DNA of 32,100 nucleotides from Candidatus Woykebacteria bacterium RIFCSPLOWO2_01_FULL_43_14 (GCA_001816835.1 MHDB01000013.1:25334-57433); one strand, 5' to 3'; counted from the stretch's first letter, positions 1-9,503 are shown. The notes: generated by a model not told the origin, from the letters alone. Made by a program: numbers and translations.

Positions 1-2
1 AA

Positions 3-704
3 TATCCAGGTGATGATATCCCTGTGGTTCGTGGCTCGGCTCTTAAAGCCATTGAAGGTGACGCCAACGCAGTTAAATCTATTGAAGAACTTATGTCCAA
101 GGTTGACGAGTATATCCCAACCCCAGTTCGAGAGCTTGATAAGCCATTCCTCATGCCGGTGGAGGATGTTTTCTCTATTAAAGGGCGCGGAACTGTTGTT
201 ACAGGTAGGATTGGCCGTGGCATCGTCAAAGTTAACGACACAATCGAAATTGTGGGTATTAGGCCTAAAACTTCTCAGACAGTAGTGACCGGAGTAGAAA
301 TGTTCCGGAAACAACTTGACGAGGGTCAGGCTGGGGACAACGTAGGGTTACTTCTTCGGGGTATTGAAAAAGAGGATGTCGAGCGTGGTCAAGTTTTGTC
401 CAAGCCTGGTTCCATTAAGCCTCACACTGAATTTGAAGCAGAGGTTTATGTTTTAACCAAAGAAGAAGGCGGTCGTCACACCCCATTCTTTAAAGGTTAT
501 AGACCCCAGTTCTATCTCCGAACAACTGACGTTACTGGTGAAGTAACTCTTCCAGAGGGAACCGAGATGGTAATGCCAGGGGATAACATTAAAGTTACAA
601 TTAAACTAATTGGTCCTGTTGCCTTAGAAGAAGGTCTTAGGTTTGCTATCCGTGAGGGTGGTCACACTGTAGGAGCAGGGGTAGTTAGTAAAATAATCGC
701 GTAG
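3..704 (+). CDS. tuf: Elongation factor Tu, C-terminal part (5' truncated by window edge)
   Basis: Frame open from window start: [20 protein letters not shown] ... [16 protein letters not shown], characteristic EF-Tu domains 2/3. Confidence 0.97.
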   Translation, partial: YPGDDIPVVRGSALKAIEGDANAVKSIEELMSKVDEYIPTPVRELDKPFLMPVEDVFSIKGRGTVVTGRIGRGIVKVNDTIEIVGIRPKTSQTVVTGVEMFRKQLDEGQAGDNVGLLLRGIEKEDVERGQVLSKPGSIKPHTEFEAEVYVLTKEEGGRHTPFFKGYRPQFYLRTTDVTGEVTLPEGTEMVMPGDNIKVTIKLIGPVALEEGLRFAIREGGHTVGAGVVSKIIA

Positions 705-710
705 GAGTCT

Positions 711-773
711 GTAGTACGTAGTTTTTAGTTTGTAGTTATTTTCTACAACCTACTAACTACAACCTACTAACTA
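711..773. repeat. Hairpin-forming GTAG/CTAC intergenic repeat with 14-bp tandem duplication (tuf-rpsJ gap)
   Basis: ctacaacctactaa exactly repeated at 743-756 and 757-770; ttgtagtta 730-738 pairs with taactacaa 754-762. Confidence 0.85.
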
Positions 774-778
774 ATTAG

Positions 779-1087
779 ATGGCTAAAGGTCGAATACGAG
801 TTCGTTTAAAATCATATGACAACAGAGTGCTAGATGATAGCGCCGAGGATATCCTTGACACTGCTATCAGGACTGGCGCCAAAGTGGCTGGGCCGATCCC
901 ACTGCCTACACGGATAGAGCGTTATACAGTAACAACCTCACCTCATGTAGATAAAGACGCCCGTGAGCACTTTGAAATTCGAACTCACAAGCGATTAATA
1001 GATATTATTGAACCAACTCCTAAGACACTTGACGCTCTTATGCACTTAGACCTTCCTGCTGGTGTCGACATTGAAATAAAAATGTAG
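779..1087 (+). CDS. rpsJ: 30S ribosomal protein S10
   Basis: [58 protein letters not shown]. Confidence 0.97.
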   Translation: MAKGRIRVRLKSYDNRVLDDSAEDILDTAIRTGAKVAGPIPLPTRIERYTVTTSPHVDKDAREHFEIRTHKRLIDIIEPTPKTLDALMHLDLPAGVDIEIKM

Positions 1088-1114
1088 TTAAGTTTTTCTG
1101 GTGTATGTAGGGAT

Positions 1115-1138
1115 AAAAGAGCCTAAACGGCTTTTTTT
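1115..1138 (+). terminator. Terminator-like hairpin plus T7 tract between rpsJ and rplC (possible attenuator)
   Basis: aaaagAGCC-taaac-GGCTttttttg; stem 1120-1123/1129-1132 extended by a G-T and A-T pairs, followed by a T run. Confidence 0.5.
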
Positions 1139-1148
1139 GTTGAAGAGT

Positions 1149-1928
1149 ATGAAATTAAGGCAAATTATGGGTGAAAAGTTAAATATGTCCCAAATGCCTG
1201 ATAGGCATGGAAGGGTCAGCGCAACTACCATACTAAGAGTATCTCCCAATGTTGTGGTAAAACTAAATGCTAAAAAGGCTTTAGTTGCTTTTGGTTACAG
1301 AAAGAAACTAGCTAACGCAATCAAGGGTATTGTTAAAGGTCTGAAAGACGTATCCCCAAGGGTTTTGAAAGAGCTTGAATTGGGTAACGAGGAAGTAAAA
1401 AAGGGCGAGCAGGTAAAAGTAGGCGACGTGTTCCGTAAAGGGGATTTGGTTGATATAACTGGTATTTCAAAAGGTAAAGGATTTGCCGGTGGTGTGAAAA
1501 GACATGGTTTCGCTGGTGGTCCTAAGACGCATGGTCAGTCCGATCGGCACCGTGCTCCTGGGTCTATTGGTTCTGGTACAACCCCAGGAAGGGTTTTAAA
1601 AGGTCTACGTATGGCTGGACACATGGGTGTTGATCAGGTGACCATACAGGGCCTTGAGATATTGGATATCGATGAGGAAAATAATCTGGTGACTATTAGA
1701 GGAGCTGTCCCTGGATCAAGAACAGGGGTGGTTACACTCACCCGCTCGATTAAGAAGAAAAAAGCTTATCACGAACCGGAAATTCCTGCACTACCCCAAC
1801 TTCCCAAGGAAGAGCCTAGCGTTTCAGATGAGAACGTAGAAAGTCCTGCTTCACAACCAGTAGCTGAAAGTAAAGAAGTCGTTCCTGTTGAGGCCGCCAA
1901 AGAAAACGGTGAGGACACAAATGGCTAA
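1149..1928 (+). CDS. rplC: 50S ribosomal protein L3 (start moved to ATG 1149 from the GTG 1101 in the ORF track); Pro/Glu-rich C-terminal extension
   Basis: MKLRQIMGEKLNMSQMPDRHGRV...FAGGVKRHGFAGGPKTHGQSDRHRAPGSIGSGTTPGRVLKG. Confidence 0.95.
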   Translation: MKLRQIMGEKLNMSQMPDRHGRVSATTILRVSPNVVVKLNAKKALVAFGYRKKLANAIKGIVKGLKDVSPRVLKELELGNEEVKKGEQVKVGDVFRKGDLVDITGISKGKGFAGGVKRHGFAGGPKTHGQSDRHRAPGSIGSGTTPGRVLKGLRMAGHMGVDQVTIQGLEILDIDEENNLVTIRGAVPGSRTGVVTLTRSIKKKKAYHEPEIPALPQLPKEEPSVSDENVESPASQPVAESKEVVPVEAAKENGEDTNG

Positions 1929-2592
1929 ATTAGAAACGACTACAACACCTGAAACAAAGGTAAATATTGCTGTGTTTGGTAAAAATGGCTCCGCTGCTCC
2001 AGTAGTGATTGAGAAGGAATTGCTTGTTTCCAAGGTAAAGCCTGGTATGATTGCTCAGGTTGTTCGGGTAATGCTTTCAAACGAACACCAAGGAACTGTT
2101 GCTGTTAAAGACCGTTCAGAAGTTTCAGGTGGGGGGCGAAAGCCTTGGAAGCAAAAAGGAACAGGTAGGGCTAGACAAGGCTCGATTAGGTCCCCTCAAT
2201 GGGTGGGTGGCGGTGTAGTCCATGGCCCTCAGAATGATAAGAGAAAGTTAACTTTACCTAAAAGTTGGAGTAAGAAAGCCTTAGTTGAGCTCTTAAAGCA
2301 GGTGATAATCGAGGAAGCCTTGGTCTTAATAGAGGATTTTAATCTTGAAAAACCAAAGACTGCGGAGCTTGTGTCTGCTTTGTCTAGCATAAAAACTAAG
2401 GGTAAAACCCTTTTTATTTTGGACAAACTAGATAAAGTGACTTTTTTGTCAGCCCGTAATATCCCAAATCTTACACTTATAACTTGGGAAGGCATGAACA
2501 CTCTTAGTTTACTAAGGGCAGATACAATAGTCACCAAGGTTAGTAGTTTTGAAAAGCTTAAAAAGATTTTGGAAGATAACAATGGAAAGTAG
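1921..2592 (+). CDS. rplD: 50S ribosomal protein L4 (likely start ATG 1921, overlapping rplC)
   Basis: GGGRKPWKQKGTGRARQGSIRSPQWVGGGVVHGP L4 signature. Confidence 0.95.
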   Translation: MAKLETTTTPETKVNIAVFGKNGSAAPVVIEKELLVSKVKPGMIAQVVRVMLSNEHQGTVAVKDRSEVSGGGRKPWKQKGTGRARQGSIRSPQWVGGGVVHGPQNDKRKLTLPKSWSKKALVELLKQVIIEEALVLIEDFNLEKPKTAELVSALSSIKTKGKTLFILDKLDKVTFLSARNIPNLTLITWEGMNTLSLLRADTIVTKVSSFEKLKKILEDNNGK

Positions 2593-2893
2593 TCAGGTTT
2601 TGGTAAAACCCCTCTTCACTGAAAAAACTCTTAGTTTGTCAGACAAGGGTCGTTATACTTTTGTGGTGGCTTTAAAGGCGAATAAGTATCAGATAAAAAA
2701 AGCCCTTAAGGATATGTTTAACGTGGATGTCAAAGAAGTAAGAACGATGATTGTTAAAGGGGCGCTCAAAAGGGTTGGTAAGAAAAGATTGCTTACAAAA
2801 CAAAGTAACTATAAAAAAGCGATAGTACTACTGAAAAAAGATCAAAAACTTGATCTTTTTGATCAAGAACCTCCCAAAGAGGAAGGAAAATAG
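2582..2893 (+). CDS. rplW: 50S ribosomal protein L23
   Basis: VLVKPLFTEKTLSLSDKGRYTFVV...NKYQIKKALKDMFNVDVKEVRTM. Confidence 0.95.
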   Translation: MESSQVLVKPLFTEKTLSLSDKGRYTFVVALKANKYQIKKALKDMFNVDVKEVRTMIVKGALKRVGKKRLLTKQSNYKKAIVLLKKDQKLDLFDQEPPKEEGK

Positions 2894-2899
2894 CAACAC

Positions 2900-3730
2900 A
2901 TGGCAATTAAGAAAATGGGTGGATCGACGCCTTCGCGAAGATTCATGACAGGACTAAGTAAAAAAGATTTAACTAGCAGCAAGCCTCATAAAGGCTTAAG
3001 TAGGATTCTGCCTAAAACAGGCGGTAGGGACAGTACTGGTCGGATTAGTGTTCGACACCAGGCTGGGAAGCAAAAGAGGTTATATCGTGAAATTGACTTT
3101 CGACGCGATAAGTTTGATGTGCCAGGGGTAGTAAGTACCATTGAATATGACCCAAACCGTTCGACTTCGATCAGCTTGGTCACTTACAAAGATGGTGAAA
3201 AAAGATATATCTTGGCTCCTCAAGGACTTAAGGTAGGAGACAGCGTTCTTTCTGGTGAAAAAGTGGAGGCTAAAGTAGGGAATGCCTCTCCTTTAAAAAA
3301 CCTTCCGATTGGTAGTGTCGTTCACAACATCGAGATGTCACCTCATTCTGGTGGTCAGTTGGCACGATCTGCGGGTACGTATGCGACTTTAATGGCTATA
3401 GAAGATAATTGGGCGCACTTAAAATTGCCCTCAGGCGAAGTCAGAAAAATTCCCCAAAACTGTATGGCTACTTTGGGAGCTCTTAGCAATTCTGATTGGA
3501 AGAACATAGTTATTGGAAAAGCTGGTAGGTCAAGGTATAAAGGTAAAAAGCCAACGGTTCGAGGTGTTGCCATGTCACCGCGTGACCACCCCCACGGTGG
3601 TGGTGAGGGCAGATCGCCTATTGGAATGAAGTCTCCCAAATCTCCATGGGGTAAGTTTACCTTAGGAAAAAGAACTCGTAAAAAAACCAAAGCATCAACG
3701 AGCCTAATTTTGCAAAGAAGGAAACATTAA
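2900..3730 (+). CDS. rplB: 50S ribosomal protein L2
   Basis: [25 protein letters not shown]...[32 protein letters not shown]. Confidence 0.98.
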   Translation: MAIKKMGGSTPSRRFMTGLSKKDLTSSKPHKGLSRILPKTGGRDSTGRISVRHQAGKQKRLYREIDFRRDKFDVPGVVSTIEYDPNRSTSISLVTYKDGEKRYILAPQGLKVGDSVLSGEKVEAKVGNASPLKNLPIGSVVHNIEMSPHSGGQLARSAGTYATLMAIEDNWAHLKLPSGEVRKIPQNCMATLGALSNSDWKNIVIGKAGRSRYKGKKPTVRGVAMSPRDHPHGGGEGRSPIGMKSPKSPWGKFTLGKRTRKKTKASTSLILQRRKH

Positions 3731-3732
3731 TT

Positions 3733-4017
3733 ATGTCAAGATCAACTAAAAAAGGACCCTATATAGACGCTAAACTATCAAAGAAGATAGAAAAATTAAA
3801 CCAACTGGGTAAGAAAGAACCCATCAAGACTTGGGCTAGAGATAGTCAGATATCGCCTGAGATGGTTGGCCATACGATCTCAGTCCACAATGGAAGGATT
3901 TTTATCCCAGTTTTTGTTGTCGAACAGATGGTCGGACATCGATTAGGTGAATTTTCCCTAACACGCACCTTTCGTACTCATGGAAGAGTGGTGGAGAGGA
4001 CAACTTCACCAACATAG
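3733..4017 (+). CDS. rpsS: 30S ribosomal protein S19
   Basis: [15 protein letters not shown]...[30 protein letters not shown]...[14 protein letters not shown]. Confidence 0.98.
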   Translation: MSRSTKKGPYIDAKLSKKIEKLNQLGKKEPIKTWARDSQISPEMVGHTISVHNGRIFIPVFVVEQMVGHRLGEFSLTRTFRTHGRVVERTTSPT

Positions 4018-4022
4018 GATAA

Positions 4023-4096
4023 GTACGTAGTACATAGTACGTAGTTGGTAGTAGGTAGAAAATTTCTACGTACTACGTACTAAAAACTACCAACTA
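4023..4096. repeat. Hairpin-forming GTAG/CTAC intergenic repeat (rpsS-rplV gap)
   Basis: tagtacgtag 4035-4044 pairs with ctacgtacta 4066-4075; tagttggtagt 4042-4052 pairs with actaccaacta 4086-4096; gtacgtagta 4023-4032 pairs with tactacgtac 4071-4080. Confidence 0.85.
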
Positions 4097-4100
4097 AATT

Positions 4101-4430
4101 ATGGAAATAGTAAGCAGTAACAAATACATAAGAATATCTCCACGGAAGGTAAGATTACTCTCAAAAAAGCTGGAAAATCTTCCTGTGGGAGTGGCTGTCA
4201 CTACTCTGAGGTTTATGCCTCAGAAAGCGGCAATACCTCTCATTAAGGTCATAAAAGCTGCGACTAGCGATGCTGAGCACAACTTCAAGCGAGATAGCCA
4301 GAAATTGGTGATCAAAAAGATTGAGGTGAACGAAGGACCGACCCTAAAGAGGAGTATTCCTCGAAGCCGAGGTATGTCCCACCCCATTCTGAAGCGAACT
4401 ACGCATATAAAAGTAACTCTAACTGATTAG
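4101..4430 (+). CDS. rplV: 50S ribosomal protein L22
   Basis: YIRISPRKVRLL...AAIPLIKVIKAATSDAEHNF...GRGMSHPILKRTTHIKV-like L22 pattern. Confidence 0.95.
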   Translation: MEIVSSNKYIRISPRKVRLLSKKLENLPVGVAVTTLRFMPQKAAIPLIKVIKAATSDAEHNFKRDSQKLVIKKIEVNEGPTLKRSIPRSRGMSHPILKRTTHIKVTLTD

Positions 4431-4503
4431 ACTCTAAGATCAGTTTGTGGTAGAATTCAGCTTCTCGGTTGGTTAGCTAAGAACTATTTGGAGGTTTATT
4501 AAA

Positions 4504-5136
4504 GTGGGTCAGAAAGTTAATCCCAACGCATATAGACTAAGCCTAAAGAAGAATTGGCTGTCGCGTTGGTTTGCGGATGGTAAAAGATATAGAGACTACT
4601 TGTTAGCGGATTTGAAAATCCGAGAGGCAGTTATGTCCAAATTAGTGCCCGCGGGTGTAGCTGAAGTGACTATAGAGAGAAGTGGTAACCAGACCACTGT
4701 CAATGTCAGTGTTTCTCGACCGGGAATGGTCATTGGAAGAGCTGGGACTGGTGTTGAGGAACTCAAGAAGTTTTTGGCAGTATTAAGTGGTGGTCCTGTA
4801 AAACTGGAAGTTAAAGACATCAAGAACCCTGACGTGAACGCTTATCTGGTCGCTAAAAACGTTGCAACTCAGATCGAAAGACGCTACCCACCAAAAAGGG
4901 CGATAAACCAAGCGGTTGATCGTGCAATGCGCGCTGGGGCTAAAGGTGTCAAAATTTTGATCAGCGGTCGTATTGGCGGGGCTGAAATTGCTCGAAGGGA
5001 AAAGGCGGTTTCTGGTACAATACCTCTCTCCTCATTGAGAGCGGACATTGATTATGCTTCAGTAGCAGCTAAGACTCCCACTGCCGGAGTGCTCGGAGTG
5101 AAGGTTTGGGTATACAAAGGAGAGGAAATAACCTAA
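4504..5136 (+). CDS. rpsC: 30S ribosomal protein S3 (GTG start)
   Basis: MGQKVNPNAYRL...VSRPGMVIGRAGTGVEELKK...ISGRIGGAEIARREKAVSGTIPLSSLRADIDY. Confidence 0.98.
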   Translation: MGQKVNPNAYRLSLKKNWLSRWFADGKRYRDYLLADLKIREAVMSKLVPAGVAEVTIERSGNQTTVNVSVSRPGMVIGRAGTGVEELKKFLAVLSGGPVKLEVKDIKNPDVNAYLVAKNVATQIERRYPPKRAINQAVDRAMRAGAKGVKILISGRIGGAEIARREKAVSGTIPLSSLRADIDYASVAAKTPTAGVLGVKVWVYKGEEIT

Positions 5137-5160
5137 GTGTATTGGGTTGATGGATAGCTT

Positions 5161-5574
5161 ATGTTACAGCCGAAACGAGTTAAATATCGAAGACAATTTA
5201 GGGGTTCTTGGAAAGGTGTTGCTACTCGGGGGAATGCGCTGGAGTTTGGTGAATTTGGGTTGAAATCCATGACTCGTGGTTGGGTAAGCGCTCGAGAAAT
5301 AGAATCCGCTAGACGAGCAATGACTCACTATACAAAAAGAGGTGGTCGAATCTGGATTCGGGTTTTCCCAGATAAGCCAATTACTAAGAAACCACCAGAA
5401 ACCCGCATGGGAAGCGGAAAAGGCGGCGTAGACCATTACGTTACTGTAGTCAAACCGGGAACAGTCATTTTTGAGATGGGTGGGGTAAGTAAGGATATAG
5501 CCACTGAGGCAATGAGACTCGCCGCTATGAAACTAAGTGTCGATGTAAAATTTATTACTGAGGATGATATCTAA
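5161..5574 (+). CDS. rplP: 50S ribosomal protein L16
   Basis: [15 protein letters not shown]...[60 protein letters not shown]. Confidence 0.98.
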   Translation: MLQPKRVKYRRQFRGSWKGVATRGNALEFGEFGLKSMTRGWVSAREIESARRAMTHYTKRGGRIWIRVFPDKPITKKPPETRMGSGKGGVDHYVTVVKPGTVIFEMGGVSKDIATEAMRLAAMKLSVDVKFITEDDI

Positions 5575-5772
5575 ATGTTGAAAGCAAAAGACCTAACTAG
5601 CAAAAACGTGCCAGAGCTTCTTAAATCGTTAGCTGACTTTCAACTGGAGATATTCAAAATGAAGTCAGATTTGACCAAGCAAAAAGTCAAAAATGTTAGG
5701 GCTATTAAGAACAAAAGAATAGAGTTGGCACGTATAAAAACAATCCTGCGACAAAAGGAAGTAAAAATCTAA
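5575..5772 (+). CDS. rpmC: 50S ribosomal protein L29
   Basis: MLKAKDLTSKNVPELLKSLADFQLEIFKMKS...NVRAIKNKRIELARIKTIL. Confidence 0.92.
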   Translation: MLKAKDLTSKNVPELLKSLADFQLEIFKMKSDLTKQKVKNVRAIKNKRIELARIKTILRQKEVKI

Positions 5773-6002
5773 TGAAAGAATTCGTTGGTGAGGTTGTAAG
5801 TAATAAAAGTGAAAAAACAGCCCTGGTTAGGGTAGATTGGGTGGCTGTCCACCCAGTTTATAAAAAAAGAGTCCGCAGGAGTCAAAAGATAAAAGCTCAT
5901 GACACTCTTGGGGTAAACATTGGTGATCGGGTAAAAATAATTGAAACACGGCCCATTTCAAAGGACAAGCACTTCCTGATTAAAGAGGTTTTGAAGAAAT
6001 AA
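5772..6002 (+). CDS. rpsQ: 30S ribosomal protein S17
   Basis: [18 protein letters not shown]...[18 protein letters not shown]...[24 protein letters not shown]. Confidence 0.96.
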   Translation: MKEFVGEVVSNKSEKTALVRVDWVAVHPVYKKRVRRSQKIKAHDTLGVNIGDRVKIIETRPISKDKHFLIKEVLKK

Positions 6003-6003
6003 T

Positions 6004-6372
6004 ATGGTTCGAGAACAATCGAGGTTAAAATCAGCCGATAACAGCGGGGCGAAAGAGTTGTATGTCATAGACATCCCCGCCAGAAGCGTTCAAAAAGTCG
6101 CCCGTCTTGGGGAGGTAATTACTTGTGTTGTAAAAGGTGCTGACCCCCAAGGTGCTGTCAAAGATGGCGAGATAGTCAAGGCCGTAATTGTGCGTACTAA
6201 AAAGGAAAAAAGACGCTCAGACGGTTCCTATATTAGATTTGACCAAAATGCAGCGGTTATTATTGGTGGGGACGGTGTACCAAGAGGGACTCGAATTTTT
6301 GGCCCTATTGCACGTGAGGTTCGGGACAAGGGTTTTTTAAAAATAGTTTCTTTAGCTCCGGAGATTGTCTAA
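6004..6372 (+). CDS. rplN: 50S ribosomal protein L14
   Basis: [18 protein letters not shown]...[46 protein letters not shown]. Confidence 0.98.
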   Translation: MVREQSRLKSADNSGAKELYVIDIPARSVQKVARLGEVITCVVKGADPQGAVKDGEIVKAVIVRTKKEKRRSDGSYIRFDQNAAVIIGGDGVPRGTRIFGPIAREVRDKGFLKIVSLAPEIV

Positions 6373-6375
6373 TAT

Positions 6376-6459
6376 ATGAACCATGAAATTTTCAATTTCA
6401 GAACCCTGTTTCGCTTTATCTTTATGTATAGAAATAATATTAAGGAAATCTTGAAATGA
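6376..6459 (+). CDS. Possible 27-aa leader/mini-ORF upstream of rplX (MNHEIFNFRTLFRFIFMYRNNIKEILK), stop overlaps rplX ATG (ATGA)
   Basis: Open ATG-to-TGA frame filling the rplN-rplX gap; similar mini-ORF upstream of rpsD. Confidence 0.3.
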   Translation: MNHEIFNFRTLFRFIFMYRNNIKEILK

Positions 6460-6758
6460 AATTAAGAATTGGAGACAACGTAAAAGTTAATACAGGTTCG
6501 AATAAGGGTAAAACAGGTAAAATACAAAAGGTGGTCGAAGACAAGAGAAAGGTAGTTGTCGAAGGCATTAATGTGTATAAAAAACATACCCGCAAGAACA
6601 TGGGTGGTGGTATTGTCGAAAAAACATTTCCCTTGGACGTTTCAAAAGTCAGCCTTGTTTGTCCAAAATGTAACCAGACTGCTCGAATTGGGTTGACAAT
6701 AGGTAGCGATGGTAAGAAAATAAGGACTTGCAGAAAATGTAAGCAACCGTTGAACTAA
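6456..6758 (+). CDS. rplX: 50S ribosomal protein L24 with C-terminal CxxC...CxxC zinc ribbon
   Basis: RIGDNVKVNTGSNKGKTGKI...VEGINVYKKHTRKN...VCPKCNQTARIG...CRKCKQ. Confidence 0.95.
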   Translation: MKLRIGDNVKVNTGSNKGKTGKIQKVVEDKRKVVVEGINVYKKHTRKNMGGGIVEKTFPLDVSKVSLVCPKCNQTARIGLTIGSDGKKIRTCRKCKQPLN

Positions 6759-6769
6759 GGTAAGTTAAG

Positions 6770-7321
6770 ATGGATTATTTAGATTTGTACAAAAAGGAAA
6801 TAGTACCAGCCTTCAAAAAGGAATTTGGGTTTACCAATGATTTGGCCGTTCCCAGACTTGAGAAAATTGTGCTTAACATTGGGACAGGGGACAGCCTTAG
6901 TAACGATAAGGAAAAAGAGACTCTTTTGGCGGAACTTTCTGCAATCTCAGGTCAGAAACCGTCTATTAGAAGGGCTAAGAAGGCTATAGCTGGTTTTAAG
7001 ATCAGACAAGGCGACCCTGTGGGTGTAAAAGCGACTTTAAGGGGTAAAAGAATGTACGATTTCTTACATAAGCTTGTGAGCATTGTGTTGCCTAGAGTTA
7101 GAGACTTTCGAGGTTTGGATTATAAAAGTATAGATAAGTTAGGCGGCTTTAGTCTTGGTTTTAGAGAGCACATTGTTTTTCCGGAAATAGATGTGGCTAA
7201 AATCGGGAAATATCGTGGTTTGCAAGTCACTGTCGCGACTACTAGCAAAGACCCAAAACAAACTAAAAGACTACTTGAATTATTCGGAGTTCCTTTTAAG
7301 AAGGAGGAAACAAAAGGATAG
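6770..7321 (+). CDS. rplE: 50S ribosomal protein L5
   Basis: VPRLEKIVLNIGTG...AISGQKPSIRRAKKAIAGFKIRQGDPVGVKATLRGKRMYDFL. Confidence 0.97.
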   Translation: MDYLDLYKKEIVPAFKKEFGFTNDLAVPRLEKIVLNIGTGDSLSNDKEKETLLAELSAISGQKPSIRRAKKAIAGFKIRQGDPVGVKATLRGKRMYDFLHKLVSIVLPRVRDFRGLDYKSIDKLGGFSLGFREHIVFPEIDVAKIGKYRGLQVTVATTSKDPKQTKRLLELFGVPFKKEETKG

Positions 7322-7330
7322 GTTGTAGGC

Positions 7331-7398
7331 CTTCGGCTCTGAGGCTCAGGCTCGAAGAGTTTTAGGTGGTAGGTTGTAGGAGAACTAGCTACAACCTA
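7331..7398. repeat. Hairpin-forming intergenic repeat (rplE-rpsN gap)
   Basis: taggttgtag 7370-7379 pairs perfectly with ctacaaccta 7389-7398; separate upstream cttcg...cgaag hairpin 7331-7357. Confidence 0.85.
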
Positions 7399-7428
7399 AA
7401 ACCCACAAACTATAACCTCAAGTGATAT

Positions 7429-7614
7429 ATGGCTAAGAAATCATTAATTGTAAAAGCAAACAGAGAACCAAAATTTGCCGTAAGAGGTTATAATCGTTGT
7501 CATAGGTGTGGGCGCCCTCGGGCTTACATTCGTAGATTTGGGGTTTGTCGATTGTGCTTTAGACAACTAGCCGTAAGAGGAGAACTTCCAGGAGTTACTA
7601 AGTCTTCTAGGTAA
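7429..7614 (+). CDS. rpsN: 30S ribosomal protein S14, zinc-binding type Z
   Basis: [41 protein letters not shown]. Confidence 0.97.
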   Translation: MAKKSLIVKANREPKFAVRGYNRCHRCGRPRAYIRRFGVCRLCFRQLAVRGELPGVTKSSR

Positions 7615-7618
7615 AAGT

Positions 7619-8008
7619 ATGGATACATTATCTGATCTACTAATAAGAATAAAAAACGGTTACATGGCCAGAAAGAAAATGGTTCTGATTCCGCACTCAA
7701 AAATGAATGAAGCAATTACAGTAGTGCTAGAGAAGAATAATTACATTGAGAAATATCAGGTCAAAACTACTGAAAAAGGTTTTAAAGACTTAGAGATAAT
7801 GCTTAAGTATGACGGTAGTGAGCCTGTCCTTACGGACATTAAGAGAGTCTCTAAACCTGGTCTTAGGATTTACTCAAGAACCAATAAACTTCCTAGGGTC
7901 TTAAGTGGTTTGGGAATAGCTATTGTGTCTACTTCGCAGGGTCTTATGACGGATAAGGAAGCTAGAAAAAAAGGTGTTGGAGGCGAGCTAATAGCTCGGG
8001 TTTGGTAA
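7619..8008 (+). CDS. rpsH: 30S ribosomal protein S8
   Basis: MDTLSDLLIRIKNGYMARK...RVSKPGLRIYSR...GLGIAIVSTSQGLMTDKEARKKGVGGELIARVW. Confidence 0.98.
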   Translation: MDTLSDLLIRIKNGYMARKKMVLIPHSKMNEAITVVLEKNNYIEKYQVKTTEKGFKDLEIMLKYDGSEPVLTDIKRVSKPGLRIYSRTNKLPRVLSGLGIAIVSTSQGLMTDKEARKKGVGGELIARVW

Positions 8009-8009
8009 A

Positions 8010-8558
8010 GTGAGTAGGATTGGTAAACAGCCAGTGGTGATCCCCTCTGGTGTAGAAATAAAAATCGAGGGGACTACTGTGATAGCTAAAGGTCCTAAAG
8101 GGGAATTAAGTCAAAAACTCCCCCCTTTGACGAGCTCAAGGGTGGAAGAGTCCTTGATTAGGGTTGAGGCAAAGAATGCTTCCAAAGAAGCTAGGGCAAT
8201 GCACGGTTTAGCCAGAAGTTTGGTTGCTAACTTAGTCGAAGGAGTAGAAAAAGGTTTTTCTAAGACCTTGGAACTAAGTGGTATTGGTTTTCGAGCAAGC
8301 GTTACAAGTGGGAAGCTCACTTTGAATGTTGGATTTTCTCATCCCGTGGAGATTACTCCTCCAGAGGGGATAGAATTCAAGGTTCAAGAAAACAAGATAA
8401 CAGTTTTGGGTATTGATAAACAGTTAGTCGGTCAGATGGCTGCTAAGGTGTATAAAGTAAGGCCACCAGAACCTTACAAAGGTAAAGGTATTAAGTTTGC
8501 TGGGCAAATAATTAAGAAGAAAGCTGGCAAGTCTGGTAAGGCTGGGGCAAAGGTATAA
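8010..8558 (+). CDS. rplF: 50S ribosomal protein L6 (GTG start)
   Basis: MSRIGKQPVVIPSGVEI...KVRPPEPYKGKGIKFAGQIIKKKAGKSGKAG. Confidence 0.97.
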   Translation: MSRIGKQPVVIPSGVEIKIEGTTVIAKGPKGELSQKLPPLTSSRVEESLIRVEAKNASKEARAMHGLARSLVANLVEGVEKGFSKTLELSGIGFRASVTSGKLTLNVGFSHPVEITPPEGIEFKVQENKITVLGIDKQLVGQMAAKVYKVRPPEPYKGKGIKFAGQIIKKKAGKSGKAGAKV

Positions 8559-8560
8559 AA

Positions 8561-8908
8561 ATGAAAACAAAACTTTTATCTTCTCGACGACAAGGTCGAA
8601 AAAAAGCAATCACTGCCAAGATCAAGGCTTCTACACCGATTAGGTTGGGGGTCTTTCGCTCTAGTGCTCACATTTACGCTTATATAACAGATGACACTAA
8701 AGGTAGGGTTATACTTTCTAGCCGTGATTCCACGGCTAAAACCAAAATGACTAAAACAGAGAAAGCTTACGAAGTTGGCAAAAGTATTGCACAAAAAGCT
8801 AAAGAGGCAGGAATCAAAAAGATTGCCTTCGACCGTTCCGGTTTTCTTTATCACGGTCGGGTTAAGAGTCTAGCCGAAGGGGCAAGAGAAGGAGGCTTGG
8901 AGTTTTAA
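8561..8908 (+). CDS. rplR: 50S ribosomal protein L18
   Basis: [18 protein letters not shown]...[26 protein letters not shown]. Confidence 0.96.
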   Translation: MKTKLLSSRRQGRKKAITAKIKASTPIRLGVFRSSAHIYAYITDDTKGRVILSSRDSTAKTKMTKTEKAYEVGKSIAQKAKEAGIKKIAFDRSGFLYHGRVKSLAEGAREGGLEF

Positions 8909-8921
8909 CCAAGGAATTTTG

Positions 8922-9503
8922 ATGGATACATTTGAAGTTAGAGAATTTGAAGAAAAAGTTGTGCAGGTAAATAGAGTTTCCAAAAAAACTAAGGGTGGAA
9001 ACAAGATTGGTTTCTCAGTTTTGGTGGTGGTTGGGGACAAAAAAGGCCGAGTTGGCGTTGGTTTGGGTAAAGCTACGGATGTCCAATCCTCAATTCGTAA
9101 AGCAGTGAGCTACGCCAAAAAACATCTAATTGTGGTTCCTATGAAGGGGAACACTATAACTCATGAAACGCTCGTCAAAAAAGGCGCGGCCCGGATTTTC
9201 CTTAAACCTGCCTCCAGTGGTACTGGTGTTATTGCCGGTGGGGCAGTAAGGGCTGTTGTCGAAGCTGCTGGGATTAGGGATATTTTGTCCAAAGTACTGG
9301 GGACTTCGAATAAAGCTTCAAATGTCTATGCCACTATTGAGGCGCTACGGACCCTGAAACCTTTAAAGGTAAGACCACAAGAAGTCACCAAACAGGAATC
9401 AGCTCCTGAGCCTCCCAAACCAGCCAAAGTTACCAAACCAAAAGTTGTGACTGAAAAGAAGTCTGTCCGTAAGAAAGTAAAGGACTTAAGTGAAACTAAA
9501 TAA
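8922..9503 (+). CDS. rpsE: 30S ribosomal protein S5 with basic C-terminal extension
   Basis: [52 protein letters not shown]...[21 protein letters not shown]. Confidence 0.97.
   Translation: MDTFEVREFEEKVVQVNRVSKKTKGGNKIGFSVLVVVGDKKGRVGVGLGKATDVQSSIRKAVSYAKKHLIVVPMKGNTITHETLVKKGAARIFLKPASSGTGVIAGGAVRAVVEAAGIRDILSKVLGTSNKASNVYATIEALRTLKPLKVRPQEVTKQESAPEPPKPAKVTKPKVVTEKKSVRKKVKDLSETK

Noticed and set aside
1101-1148. N-terminal 16 codons of the rplC ORF from GTG 1101
   Set aside because: Overlaps a terminator-like hairpin and is not L3-like; ATG 1149 gives a standard L3 start.
3355-3690. 111-aa - strand ORF
   Set aside because: Antisense to the conserved rplB coding region; shadow ORF.
4431-4503. 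Internal promoter upstream of rpsC (TGgTAGAAT)
   Set aside because: Extended -10-like string but no convincing -35; a single weak match in a 73-nt AT-rich gap is not enough.
711-7398. CRISPR array
   Set aside because: The GTAG/CTAC repeats are degenerate, lack regular spacers and lie in gene gaps; no cas genes were seen.
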